Shown here in pieces: positions 24,227 to 34,820 of a stretch of DNA of 64,000 bases; within the stretch, counting starts at the first letter, position 1, and each line of letters begins with the position of its first letter. Source of the stretch: Antedon mediterranea (Eukaryota; Echinodermata; Crinoidea; Comatulida; Antedonidae); contig NC_092676.1 in the NCBI RefSeq assembly GCF_964355755.1, positions 17,900,288-17,964,287 of the forward strand. Direction: 5' to 3'. Both the position numbers and the translations under genes were made by a program. The notes under the pieces were generated by a model. The model made no database searches, was not told the origin of the DNA, and saw only the letters and a program-made list of their open reading frames with translations.

Positions 24227-27200
24227 ATGGATCCCGAAGAAAGAATTAGACGTCGAGAAGAACGAAGACGGAGGCGAGAATCTGAAAAGTATGATCTTTA
24301 TTAGGCGTAGGCCTATATTTTATTACTATCAATTTTGTTTATTGACTGAGGTAGTATTTCTCGGTTAAAATTCTTCATATTGCATATTCTTGTTTCAAGC
24401 TTCTAGGTAGGCCTACTTTTTAAAATAAGACAATTGTATTTATTGTTTCATGTCTCACCCAGAAGTGTCTAAATCTATGTTTCTAATTGTGAACTTTAGT
24501 ATATAATAATAATAATACCACATTTATATAGCGCCCTTTTCATGAGTAATCATGCTCAAAGGCGCTTTACAAGCATTATTACCCCAGTATTTTTTTTGGG
24601 GATCCGAAACACGTATGGAAACATACTCCCATAATGCAGTAACCAGCGCAAAGTTGTGTGTAGATCTAACTGGGTACCCATTTATACACCTGGGTGGAGA
24701 GAGGCAACGTAAGTAAAGTATCTTGCCTACGGATACAAGCAATGCGGCGAGAGTTGGATTCGAACCTAGGTCTGACGATCGGTAGTCCAACGTCCAACAC
24801 ACTGCGCCACACGCCCTTACGAATATTATTACTATCCTGTAAGTCTAATGCTTATTAATTATGCATTTCAGGAACTTGATGGAAAAGGAATTTTCTGAAA
24901 CTAAAGTAAGTACAGGTAACATTTAAGATTGGATTAATAGTTTTAAAAAAGTATCTCGCAAGAAAATTTGGAAGGGAGACCGATCATGAGGAGTAGGCCT
25001 AAAGATGATAAATAAGATGCAAATCGCATTTCCCTGAAAAACATTCGGCTTCACCGCTGGTGATTTAATATCAGAAATACAAAATATGGCAATATTATAA
25101 CGAAAACGACTTGGGAGTGGTTGGTAATCCAGATTTGTGTTAAACTGCACGATTATGGTATTAAGCATTAGCATGTGTCGGTCGTTTCTCGGGTTTATTG
25201 ATATCAAATTAATATCACCGATTATGGGATGGTCATTGATATGATAATATGGAACGCTAACCGTGCCTCTGAATAGCATGATTTAAATATTTGAAATAAT
25301 TGTCTAAAGCTCTGTCTAGACAATCAACTTTAACAAAATGTGATATGCCCATATATGGACACGATGACGTCATATCACTACCATATTTGGGAACACCACA
25401 CCTTTTTTGTCAAACTAGTTCGATAGTGTAGGCCTAGTGTAGTTTAATACTCTCACCTCGTATATTAATATTCTTGTTGTAGCAGAAGCGATCAGAACTT
25501 TCAGAAGATTCATCGACTAATGTATATGAGAAAAAAACTATTATAAAAGAAAGTAGCACTGAACTGGAATCACGGCCGGTAATTTTGAATGATAACGAGT
25601 CAAAATGGAATGGTGATGAGAATCACAATGATACAAAAGAAGAACACAATGAAGAACACAATGAAGAGTACAATGAAGAACAGAATGAAGACTACTCGTG
25701 TACAAATGGAAATGAATCGGATTCAAAAGCGTCAACGATTTCAGACCAAACGGAAAGAGAAGTCGAAGTCAAACAATCGAAGATTGCAGTTTCTGTGCCA
25801 AACAAGTATGTTCAAATAATAGACAGTTAAATAAAATACTGTTTGTTTTTAATATGTAAAGCTACGGTAATTACGAAAAACTTTTATTTTTCTTTTGAAA
25901 AAAATACTACATAGCTTTGGCTTATGGCGCGTTTTCGCTTTTCAGATATTAACATTTACAGTGAATAAGTCTTACAACTCCCTATTATGACTACTTATTA
26001 TTTTGTGTTTTTCAGGCCTGCAGCAGTACCAGAGGCTTTGAACGTTTACAAGGTAATATAGACGTCCTATCACTACCATATTTAGGCACATCACACTTGA
26101 TTTATTTGATAGTGTAGACAGAGCTTAATAATATAAAATATGTAATACATTGTACACATCAAATTCATACAAATCAACACAATTAATTATTCCTATACAC
26201 ATACAACGCAGTTTCAAATTTCCAACTTATTGCGGAACACGACAGTTATTCACGCACGATTACTACAAACTTGATGAACATTGATACTTGGTGCAGGGAG
26301 TAGTGGTTCTCTTTGCTGGTTGGTGCTATAGAAGCTTTTATCGCTTATCTGGTATTATCCACACTTCGCGATTATTTAGAATAACATATTTGTGATTTTT
26401 TTCTTATGCACGTTTTAAAGGAAATCAAGAAAACTCAAGATGATGAATCGTTTAAAAACGCCATTGATCAACTGCGGATTGAACGAAATCAAATTGCTGA
26501 AGAATTAAAAGAACGGAAAAGAAGAAAGGTATTAATTTGTACCGTCGTTAACACCAAATTTTACTTTAAATTAAAAAAATTATGGACATTACAACAATAC
26601 TTTTTTGTTTAAAAAAATAATAATCAGTATTTTTATCTTCTTTTGATCTTTATGATCATGGGATGGCTGTCTATCTAATATCTGTAACTAGGGTACCGGT
26701 ATTCCAAGACTATAAAATAGAATAGAAATGTCTTACTATTTTCTCAGTCTTGCATATCATTTCTAAAGTTATCACTTTCAAAAAGATTCTTTCTTAGCTA
26801 GGATAGTAAATCTAAATTCCCTCCCGTCCCACTGAATGATTTTAGGCTCATTAGCTGTTTGTTTTACACAGGCTGAGCGTGCTCGTCAGTGGGAGGAAGC
26901 AGATCGTGTTCAACAGCGACATGCCGAAGAACGTCGCATGCGACAACAGGAAGAAGAGCAGAGATTGAAACAGGAATTTGAAAAGAAAAAAAAGGAGCGT
27001 GAATTGCGTATGAAAAAGATGGCGCATAACCCATATGCATACCTAGCACCTGTTGTAGTAGTAAGTGATTTGCAATTTAGAAGGGAGCTGACATGGGTTC
27101 CTGATTTGTGTTGCGAGAGTAATCATGTGTTCGCGAAGTACAACACATATATACTTCAATAATAATCGTACCTTTTGCAGAGATTGTACTGTACTCGCAC

Positions 27201-30073
27201 TTAACCACGTTAGTGTTAATTGAAGCTTCTTCTTTCTACTTGATCAAAAAAGGCAGCTTCCGTTTCTATGTTTCTTTCAGTCTAGGGCCTACCTTTCAAT
27301 TCTATCCTATCCCTAGGTAACTTTCAGACAGGCAATTAAAAAGACCTTGTTTTGGTAGATTTCTTTAGAGTATAAATATTCACTTTCTGAAACAAACAAA
27401 TGATTTGCCTTCTCAGTATTCGACGCAAGTTCGTTTAATTTGTTTTAAAAACTGTTTTGTTGAGTATATTGTTACATCTTAAAAATGGACAATGCCTCTT
27501 TGAAATAGTGAAAAGTAAATACACATCTTCATAGTTTCAATTTTCAACTCTCTATGGTTTAGTCGAGTCGAGTGCCTGGGCGCGTGGTTAAGGCATGGGC
27601 GCCGTAAACCATAGGTTTAAGGCACCCCTCTTCTAGTGATAGAACAAGTCTTCTCGGATAAGGACCCAGTTCATCAAGTCTTAGGCTTTTACTTCTTATT
27701 TTGGTAGGACGTGAATTCTGTTCCGGTTAGCTCTCGTATGGGAGCTTCAAAGTGCTGGAGAACGGAGCAGTGTAAATGGTTCCTCTGCTTCTTCGTAATT
27801 TGTTATCTTTAATGGATCATTTTTGTGTGTAAAGCGCACACACTTCATCACTGAAAATATCTATAAGATATATATATATAATTTATTACATAACTATAAG
27901 ACTACTATTAGTATTATTATATTTGATTAACAGTTGACCGCTTTCTGTTTGATAGAACGGCAAGGCACCACCGAAGTTTAGCATGAAGTCTGAAGCACGC
28001 GAACGTGAAAAGAAAAAAGTTCTGGCAGAGAGAGTACCACCACTTGATATTAGACCAAACACAAACACAGAAGCACTTCGACAACTCGCAGAAGATCTTG
28101 TAGAGAAACTGAAAACAGCTTATGGAAGATTCTTTGATCTTGAATATCAGGGGGAGCGTTCTAAGTACACTGTACGTATTGATAGCGATATTAAGAAAGC
28201 GAATATTACTTGCCCACAATTTTCAAGAAGATGGTTGTAGCATAACAACCAAAACATCAATCATCTTAGGCCATACTTTTTATTTCATTAACATACCAAT
28301 ATTGCTGATATTTTTTATTTAATTTTTATTATCAATTTTTCGCCTTTTAACAACATTGTATCTGCTGATCGTTACGTTTTCTTTGAGATCAATTTAATTT
28401 TATATGGAGCTCTCAAAATTAATAATAATAATAATAATAATAGGCATAAAAGATCTCTTTTCTGAGATGTTATGCTATTGTCAAGTCGCCTTTTTGGTAA
28501 ATTGATTTAATTTGTATGCATTTTTATTTATATTTAACCCAGATACACGAACTGAAAACACGAATCAAGGCAATGAATAAATACAGGTTAGATCTATGTT
28601 ATGTATTTCATTTTTTTATTTGTAATCAAATACTCGAATGTCCAGTACAGTATGATAGTGATATTGGAAATGAGTTATTGGATGTTCTCTTTGTGAATAG
28701 TAGATTATTTATGTTTAAGAGTTATTTAAAAAATGATAAAAAACTGTATAAGAAGGCAGAAACATGAACATCACTGGAAATGTCCTATGATTTCAGAGTA
28801 ACATGTAATTCATTTCACCTACAGCTATGAGCGACAGGTGAAGGCTTCTGCTGTCGGCTTGTCTGATATGTAAGTACAGTGTATTCAGTGCTAGGCCTAC
28901 TCAATTGACTATATTGAAGCTGGTAATCATAATAATTTTTCTGGCAGAGAAGCAATTCAAATCCAGGTTTATATATAAGGATAATATTTTAATAATGCGT
29001 GGATTTGAAGTGCTTTTCTACCAACAAGAGGAGTATCAAGGCAATTGTTTTTTTGCGTAAACGCAAAGTATCAATTCCGTTGTCCAAACTAATCTCCGGG
29101 AAACAAAAAGGATTAATTTTCAACTGTCACTAAATTATGGCGTATTTTTATTTGTAGTGTGAAGCAATTGGAGCAAGCTCAGAGTACAAATGTAAGTTTC
29201 GTTTCCTTTTTTAAAAAATGAAGCCAAATTTTCCAAGAAAACCTTAAAATACGATTGAACTATAATGTAAATGGGGGAATAACCTGCGACTTGCAGCCTA
29301 CTGGGCTAAATTGCGCACAGGTGTGGACGACACATACCATAACTTTCTTCTTCCCTAAGGGTCCCTTCGTGTAGAGTGCTGCCACCAAACGCCCGTCCGT
29401 CTGTCCGTTAGTCTGTCCAAAATGACAGGGGCTGAATGGACCAGTACACCAGGGTAACCCCCTACTCTTCCGAAAGATATACTGGGCACACGAGCCAGAT
29501 GTGTACACTGGACAAGTCCCTATCCGAGAAGACTTGTTCTACCAATAGTCGAGGAGTGATTTGAACCTGTGCTGATTGTATAGGTACGGTTTTGCGGCGG
29601 CGCTCCTGCCTTAACCGCTCGGCCACTCGACTCGAAAACTATGTATTATATGATCTGAATACTATTGCAACTAAATTATATAGGGACGACCAAAGTCTCG
29701 TCTTGAACGGGAGAAGCAAGCAGGGAGCATCCTAGGTAGCGGTGGCGTAAAGGCCCGTTTAAACATGTTTGGTGGAGGCTCGTTAAACCGATCCAATAGG
29801 GTAAGTTAAGTATGTTACGGTACAATATAATTTTATCCTCTCAAGATCGTAGAATATTGATATCTAGTGCAAAGACAATACATTAGTTTAGTCTTTTTTA
29901 TACCTTCTGTTGTTGTTTATATATATGTTATTCAAACAACTTCAAATGAAAAGTATTGATTGTTGAATTGATTAGTAATTTACCTAAGGTAATTAGCAAC
30001 ATGTCTTATGATGATGAAACACGTTCTTTTATTGCAGGAAACACAGAGCCACCAGGTGGATTTGACCAAGTAA
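24227..30073 (+). CDS. TNNT: Troponin T, complete, 12 exons, 414 aa
   Basis: Exons: 24227-24288, 24872-24905, 25483-25805, 26016-26052, 26421-26528, 26872-27060, 27956-28171, 28543-28586, 28825-28869, 29158-29191, 29684-29800, 30038-30073 (stop TAA). All junctions are GT-AG and in phase. Troponin T anchors the troponin complex to tropomyosin on muscle thin filaments. Residues 1-32 are basic; 33-139 form an acidic segment with EEHNEEHNEEYNEEQNE repeats, like the acidic N-terminus of other TnTs; about 153-250 is a charged coiled coil (the tropomyosin-binding T1 region) ending in NPYAYLA, which aligns with the vertebrate SSYLA segment. Residues about 252-340 carry the T2 signature AREREKKKVLAER, then LRQLAEDLVEKLKTAYGRFF and IHELKTRIKAMNKY, the helix that pairs with troponin I. 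The C-terminal 60 residues (GGVKARLNMFGGGSLNR) are unlike the vertebrate tail. The family call is strong. Confidence 0.93.
24501..24818 (-). mobile_element. tRNA-derived SINE, apparently full length
   Basis: Read on the minus strand, the head has an A-box (TGTGGCGCAGTGTG) and a perfect B-box (GGTTCGAATCC), then a central region. The 3' tail has GCGCCTTTGAGCATGATTAC and GGGCGCTATATAAATG, ending in an (ATT)n run. This tail type is common in SINEs of marine invertebrates. It lies in troponin T intron 1, antisense to the gene. Open frames across it are not proteins. Confidence 0.8.
25305..25440. mobile_element. Foldback MITE, copy 2 (troponin T intron 2)
   Basis: It shares TAAAGCTCTGTCTAGACAAT at the left, CCCATATATGGACACGATG inside and a decayed GATAGTGTAGGCCTA right end with the copy at 21,162. 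The right arm has been altered by a TAGGCCTA-like change. Confidence 0.65.
26061..26131. mobile_element. Foldback MITE, copy 3, truncated (troponin T intron 4)
   Basis: Only the right half is present: CCTATCACTACCATATTTAG, GGCACATCACACTTG and the intact end GATAGTGTAGACAGAGCTTA. It begins a few bases after the exon that ends at 26,052. Confidence 0.65.
27555..27860 (+). mobile_element. tRNA-Leu-like SINE, family B, copy 1 (troponin T intron 6)
   Basis: The head GTCGAGTGCCTGGGCGCGTG then GTTAAGGCATGGGCGCCGTA resembles a tRNA-Leu 5' half. The body contains AGAACAAGTCTTCTCGGATA then AGGAC, found in inverse orientation in the copies at about 29.5 kb and 45.0 kb. The B-box is degraded (GGTTTAAGGC). 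The right end is not well defined. Confidence 0.6.
28415..28443. repeat. (AAT)n microsatellite
   Basis: A short run of about nine AAT units lies in troponin T intron 7. Confidence 0.9.
29255..29640 (-). mobile_element. tRNA-Leu-derived SINE, family B, copy 2 (troponin T intron 10)
   Basis: On the minus strand the head reads GTGGCCGAGCGGTTAAGGC then AGGAGCGCCGCCGCAAAACC, a clear tRNA-Leu-like A-box, with a B-box-like ACAGGTTCAAATCACTCC. The body includes GTAGAACAAGTCTTCTCGG and ATAGGGACTTGTCCAGTGTA. It is antisense to the gene and in the opposite orientation to the copy at 27.6 kb. Confidence 0.75.
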
Positions 30074-30179
30074 TTTGCCGCCATTCAAGCAATTTAAACA
30101 AGCTGTCACCAGTTTAGTCTACTGAACCACTAATCATATAATTATTGCTTGCAGTTATGTCGCACACTAATTAATGCTT

Positions 30180-30312
30180 GGTTCCCACTCTAGGACGTAA
30201 CGCAAGTGACGTAAGCGCAGTGCAAACGAGTTGACCAATGACAAGCGACAGTTCGAATCATATCCATTGCGATTGGTCAAATTGCTTGCGTTGTGCGTAC
30301 GTCCTTGATTAA
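30180..30312. mobile_element. Possible decayed foldback/MITE sequence
   Basis: GGACGTAACGCAAG near 30,193 and CTTGCGTTGTGCGTACGTCC near 30,285 are imperfect inverted repeats about 110 bp apart, with further ACGTAAGCG and CAATGACAAGCG against GATTGGTC-type arms inside. It lies about 110 bp after the troponin T stop codon. Confidence 0.4.
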
Positions 30313-32032
30313 TACTAGTTGCGTATGGATACGTTTCAATTGCACGAGTTGTGAACACTTTGACGACTGTCTTAAACTCTTTATAGGCTTCCATGTACTT
30401 TCATTCTCCACGCATGTGTACTGTCGATAAACACTTTTTTTATTACATCAATACGGCAGTTGATTATGAAGACTTTAATTGTTTATCTGCTAATATTACT
30501 ACAAAATAATAATACAATTACACAGTATTTATACACATTAGTGCAGCTATTCTCTGTATTTTCAATTTAATTGAACATTCCCATAAACTACTGTGACCAA
30601 ATTTGATAATAATTTAATAATGTTTTTGAAAAATCTATTTAATATTAATGTGTACATTATATAATTGTTTAGGTTAATTAATTTAAATTAGTTGATTGTT
30701 ATTCGATTTTAATTTAATATTGACCAAATTATATTTCTTTGTGATATAACCATTAATAGTTTAGGATAGTTTAATATTTATTACGTATACTTCAGTTAAT
30801 TATTTAAAAAAATGATTATTTAATATTTCTACCTTGCTTCAATAATGCAATAAGTCGTCATCGATTAATTTAATTGATATGAAACAAGTCCTGACCGCCA
30901 AAATAGTCGTATCTAGTCATGTTTTTATTTAATTTAGATATATACCATGAGTTAATAATACAATTGCGAAACATCGCTTCCATAAGCCAATGCCGCCGAT
31001 TGGTTTGTTATTGTTAAGGGAGGAGGTGGGTGGGTGCCAATGGACATTCACGAGAGTTAAAAAACAAAAACCAGTAAATGTAAGATGCCTTACATTTACT
31101 GGTTAAGGAGTCTCTGTTTTATCATAAATTTTATGAAAAGTGAGGAAAAAATCAGGATCGGCGGACCCTAGTATAGGCCTAAAGTGCACAAAAGTCGTAT
31201 ACTTTGTTCTTTTGAAGTCTTTTCGTTCCCATGAAAGCTTTAAAATTAAAGTGTTATTTATGAAACTTTTCTATAGTTTCGATCAAAAATATTTATTTTA
31301 ATACGGTGTGGAAAGGCAGTTTTAGACCTAAAACATGATAAAACTTGAATTAATTATATTTCCCAATTTTAATCTCTCCAGCCTTTATGCATCTTGGGAA
31401 ATAAAGTGTTTTTAGAAGTTGTTTTTTTACGGTAAACTTTAGATTTAATTTTGTTTTGTGAGACGATATCTGACAAAAAAACATAATAAATAAATAAATA
31501 TTTTACAATTTTAATAACTATTTTATTTTAATTCTATGTTTATTATTGAAGATTTATACTGTACAATAGAAACACTGATTAAAAATCAAATTAGTTGATA
31601 AAAAAAAAACATTTGAAATAAAATATTGATACATAGGTCTCTAAACAGACATTCTTTTGAAAAACGTTCTGTAGGTCATAACATTTTTTTAGTTTTGCAT
31701 ATAACAACTTTTCTAGAATGTTATTGAAAATTTATTCTCAATAAGTATCAATAATCTTATAAATTTAACTTCTTTTTAATCCGTTTTATTATTGTTTAAC
31801 TTTTTATATCTTTCACTTAAATAGTTTGTATTAAAATTGTATATACACACAACTTTGCTTTATTCATATTTTATGAAGGGAAGTCCTTACAATTTCATAG
31901 AGGAACCTGGTGCAAATTTAGTAGCTGTGAGTGTCTCCTAACATTATTGATCCCGGCTGACTTTCAAACGTGATTTTTTTTTATTCTACAAAAACATTAA
32001 TTCAAAACGCCATGCTATCAAAAATGTCTTGG
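30313..32032. other. Intergenic region between troponin T and the minus-strand gene
   Basis: AT-rich, with no gene seen. It holds a perfect hairpin at 31,069-31,104. The 3' end of the minus-strand gene should reach into its right end; a TTTATT near 31,858 would read AATAAA on that strand. Confidence 0.5.
31069..31104. repeat. Perfect hairpin, 16-bp stem, 4-nt loop
   Basis: AACCAGTAAATGTAAG is followed by ATGC and its exact complement. The 36-bp hairpin has no flanking poly-T tract pointing to a terminator, and the loop and stem are too short for a typical microRNA precursor. Function unknown. Confidence 0.85.
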
Positions 32033-32899
32033 TTATTTGAAAAATACGGCATTTTGTAAATTGTTGTTTGTTGATGAAATGGACTGGCTATATGCCTGTC
32101 TTTCCCTCATTACCTCTTTATACTGTGGATTGTTATCTTTAAAAGAGAGTTTCCATAATCGAGTCGGACTTGTTCGGAACGTTCCCGTAACACCTCGCTG
32201 AGAGTCTCTTTCCAGTTCGGTCATCTGTCGCAAATTTACGGAATTCGTCGGTGTTGGGTTTGGATCAAAACGTTCAATCTTCGTCCGTTCATACGATCGA
32301 AAGTCAGTTGGTGGAAGAATAATCCCGTATTCGTCCATAGGCGGAACACGCATTTCGCTCCGTAGCTTTAGTTTTTTAAATTCTGCCATATCTTTCTCGG
32401 ATTTTGCGACAGTCATTGCACGTAGACGATCATTTTCGATCACGTGTACTTCGTTTAGGTACTTGGCGAATGTGTTAGTACCCATGCTGGAGTGTGGTGG
32501 GATCTTCAATGGATACATTTCTGCTATATTGGTCGAAACTGACTTATTTGGTATTTCTAATTTAGTATCCTTCGTTCGAAAATTACGCCAGACGTTGCTA
32601 TCGAATGCCGGATCCCATCGGCGGGGAAATGGAGGTTCCCGTCTACCACTCTCAATCCATAATCGAAAGGCATCTGTTGGAGTAACTCTTGTCGAATCGT
32701 CAATAAATGAACGTACCTTATGATTCACATGTATGTTTGTCAGTGTTTTTGGTGCTCGCTGTGTGGTTAATTTCCCAACCGGACGCGGGCAAAATGCGCT
32801 ATGTTTGTAAGTTCGATCCGATTTAAGACGATCTCTTTCGTCGATTGTCATCTGTTTTTGTTCATCTTCAAAATAGCTTTGGACATTTGACACCTCCAT
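32033..32899 (-). CDS. Single-exon gene, 288 aa, family not recognised
   Basis: The frame runs from ATG at 32,899 to a stop at 32,033. An in-frame stop lies five codons upstream of the ATG, so the start is bounded; a GTG one codon earlier is not expected to be used. The protein is hydrophilic and basic, rich in R, K, P, T and S, with no signal peptide or membrane segment. It has short proline-bounded stretches: TPTDAFRLWIESGRREPPFP, YPLKIPPHSSMGTNTF, MRVPPMDEYGIILPPTDFRS and TRLWKLSFKDNNPQYKEV. This style (extended, Pro/Arg-rich, few domains) is seen in axonemal microtubule inner proteins and sperm proteins, but I do not recognise a named family and this is only an impression. It is head to head with the 691-aa gene, 1.9 kb apart, with an X-box-like site between. 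Confidence 0.85.
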   Translation of the reverse strand: MEVSNVQSYFEDEQKQMTIDERDRLKSDRTYKHSAFCPRPVGKLTTQRAPKTLTNIHVNHKVRSFIDDSTRVTPTDAFRLWIESGRREPPFPRRWDPAFDSNVWRNFRTKDTKLEIPNKSVSTNIAEMYPLKIPPHSSMGTNTFAKYLNEVHVIENDRLRAMTVAKSEKDMAEFKKLKLRSEMRVPPMDEYGIILPPTDFRSYERTKIERFDPNPTPTNSVNLRQMTELERDSQRGVTGTFRTSPTRLWKLSFKDNNPQYKEVMRERQAYSQSISSTNNNLQNAVFFK

Positions 32900-33572
32900 C
32901 ACAAAAATAAAGCGTTACCTATAAAATAAATAGATTTATAGATAATAGATCAATCAATAATTTAAGGCATACTATTTAATTTACTCACTGCAGTAGGCAT
33001 ATCGTCCCATACCCTTGTTTTTACGTGTCTGATCCCTTTCTTTTTATGTGAATATCTAACAATTGCCTTAGACTAAATAGACCCTGCAAATCGTAAGATC
33101 TAACTGGGGAAAATAAAAGGGCGTCGTCAACAAGTGTTCAAATTAATATATATCGATCGACTGTACCCTAGGCCTACCTTTTGAGTTGACTAACATTAAG
33201 CGATGCAAACACTGTTTGAGTTAACTACATTCTGTGATAAACCATATTCGTTATACGTAAATGTGTAGGTCTATCAGACCTATGTAGTTTTAATCATCTT
33301 CGGAAAGGCAGCATGGACTTTGTGTTAACAACATGATTCGTAATTTGTTGACATGTTAGACTACATCACTATTATGATGGTAGATCCTGAAGTTATAAAC
33401 TATGATATGATACTTAGAAAAAACATGTGTATAAATTAAATGTGTAAAGTATGCATTTAAAATTTGCTATAGTTATGGTAATACATTTTTAGTTGTATAC
33501 AATTGCAAAAACTATTGTTAGTCATTTATGTTATTCTAATGACCACTATTGTGCATAATGGAACAGTCCAAA

Positions 33573-33585
33573 ATTGCTTAGCAAC
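33573..33585. promoter_or_regulatory. X-box-like (RFX) site between divergent genes
   Basis: ATTGCTTAGCAAC (complement GTTGCTAAGCAAT) fits the RFX X-box pattern of two GTTGC-type half-sites around a short spacer, with one mismatch from perfect symmetry. RFX factors drive ciliary genes. It lies 674 bp upstream of the minus-strand ATG and about 1.2 kb upstream of the plus-strand ATG. A chance match cannot be excluded. Confidence 0.4.
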
Positions 33586-34624
33586 GTGTTCGTCGGTTGT
33601 CGTTTGGCCGTAAGCTGTTACATATTATGAACTCACCCCTTTCGCCTAATTAATTTCATATATAAATTATTAATGAATACATAACTTTTAATAAAGACCA
33701 CACATAATTACATATAGTGATATATGTAGTTTTAATCGAATATATAAAAAGACAAACAAATATTTGCTATTACAGTGGTTACTAAACAAGTTATATTTAA
33801 CAAATAAGGGGTAAGCGCATTCATTTTGTCGATAACAATACCTGACGATCAATAATGGGTTGTAGACACAGGTACTGTAAGCTAATATTATGGGTTAAGA
33901 CCAGGTTATGTCGATAGCAACAGATGATAATATTAACATGCTGGAATCAATAGAAATTGGATAAATTCTAACTCATAATTAAGGTAAGATCACTCATAAT
34001 CAACCTGAATTTGAATTTATAAATTCCTAAACATTGTAGCCTAGGCCTATGCCATATGCTATTTGCTGTTGAGCCTAGCGGGGTTTATGCAGCTTACTTT
34101 GAATATCATAACAAATGTGCAACTTGCCAATGGTAATACAGTATACCCATATGCAGGCGCGCTTATTATGGATTCCTGGTGTATTAAATTCTTTTCATTT
34201 GTTACAAAATGTATTGTCTTGCATACAATATCCTAACATCCGATCGTTAAGTCCTATTTGATAGAATATAATAGTATACTATAGGCCTGTAAAAAAGTTA
34301 CAGTTCAGTTTATAAAATAACTGTATCATTTGAGACAGCTTAAAATAAGAGCCATTGTGTTCTTCGATTGTTCAATCATTAATTAATTAATCATAAAAAA
34401 ATGTCTTGCCTCCTCAACTTTCCCCGCATTTCTTAAATAATTTTTAAATAAATTATTTTTATATATTTCAATTAATTTATCAATGTTATAAATGTTTCAA
34501 TGGAAGCCAGTTTGATGTTTGTAGCCTATATCTAACCTAATTTGTATTTCTAAAAATCAAAATATTAAGTCTAATTAAATTTAATGGAATTGAGTTAATT
34601 GGGACCTATGATGGCTTCGAAACC

Positions 34625-34808
34625 CAATACGTTTATTGTTTATTATGTTACGGTACAACTACGCTATAACATTTATTAATATTGAATTAAATATTAATTT
34701 TCCATTATTTTAGGCCATAGGCAATACGTTTATTTTTTATTATGGCACAATTACTCAAAATTATTTATTAATATCTAATTCATATTAACTTTCTATTATT
34801 TTAGGCCA
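34625..34808 (+). repeat. Tandem duplication of about 90-97 bp carrying two splice acceptors
   Basis: Two adjacent copies each contain CAATACGTTTATT, TTATTATG, TTTATTAATAT and end in TATTATTTTAGGCCAT or the near-identical CATTATTTTAGGCCAT. Each copy thus ends in a pyrimidine-rich AG acceptor, the second one 16 bp before the ATG of the 691-aa gene. Confidence 0.75.
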
Positions 34809-34820
34809 TCCATCCACAAT

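Larger units (their letters stand above)
32900..34820. other. Intergenic region between two divergent genes
   Basis: This 1.9-kb AT-rich interval must hold the promoters of both flanking genes. It contains an X-box-like site at 33,573-33,585 and a tandem duplication of a splice-acceptor region at 34,625-34,808. No further gene is seen. Confidence 0.55.

Noticed and set aside
24524-24802. 92-aa minus-strand frame in troponin T intron 1
   Set aside because: It runs through the SINE, including its B-box, and has no protein signature.
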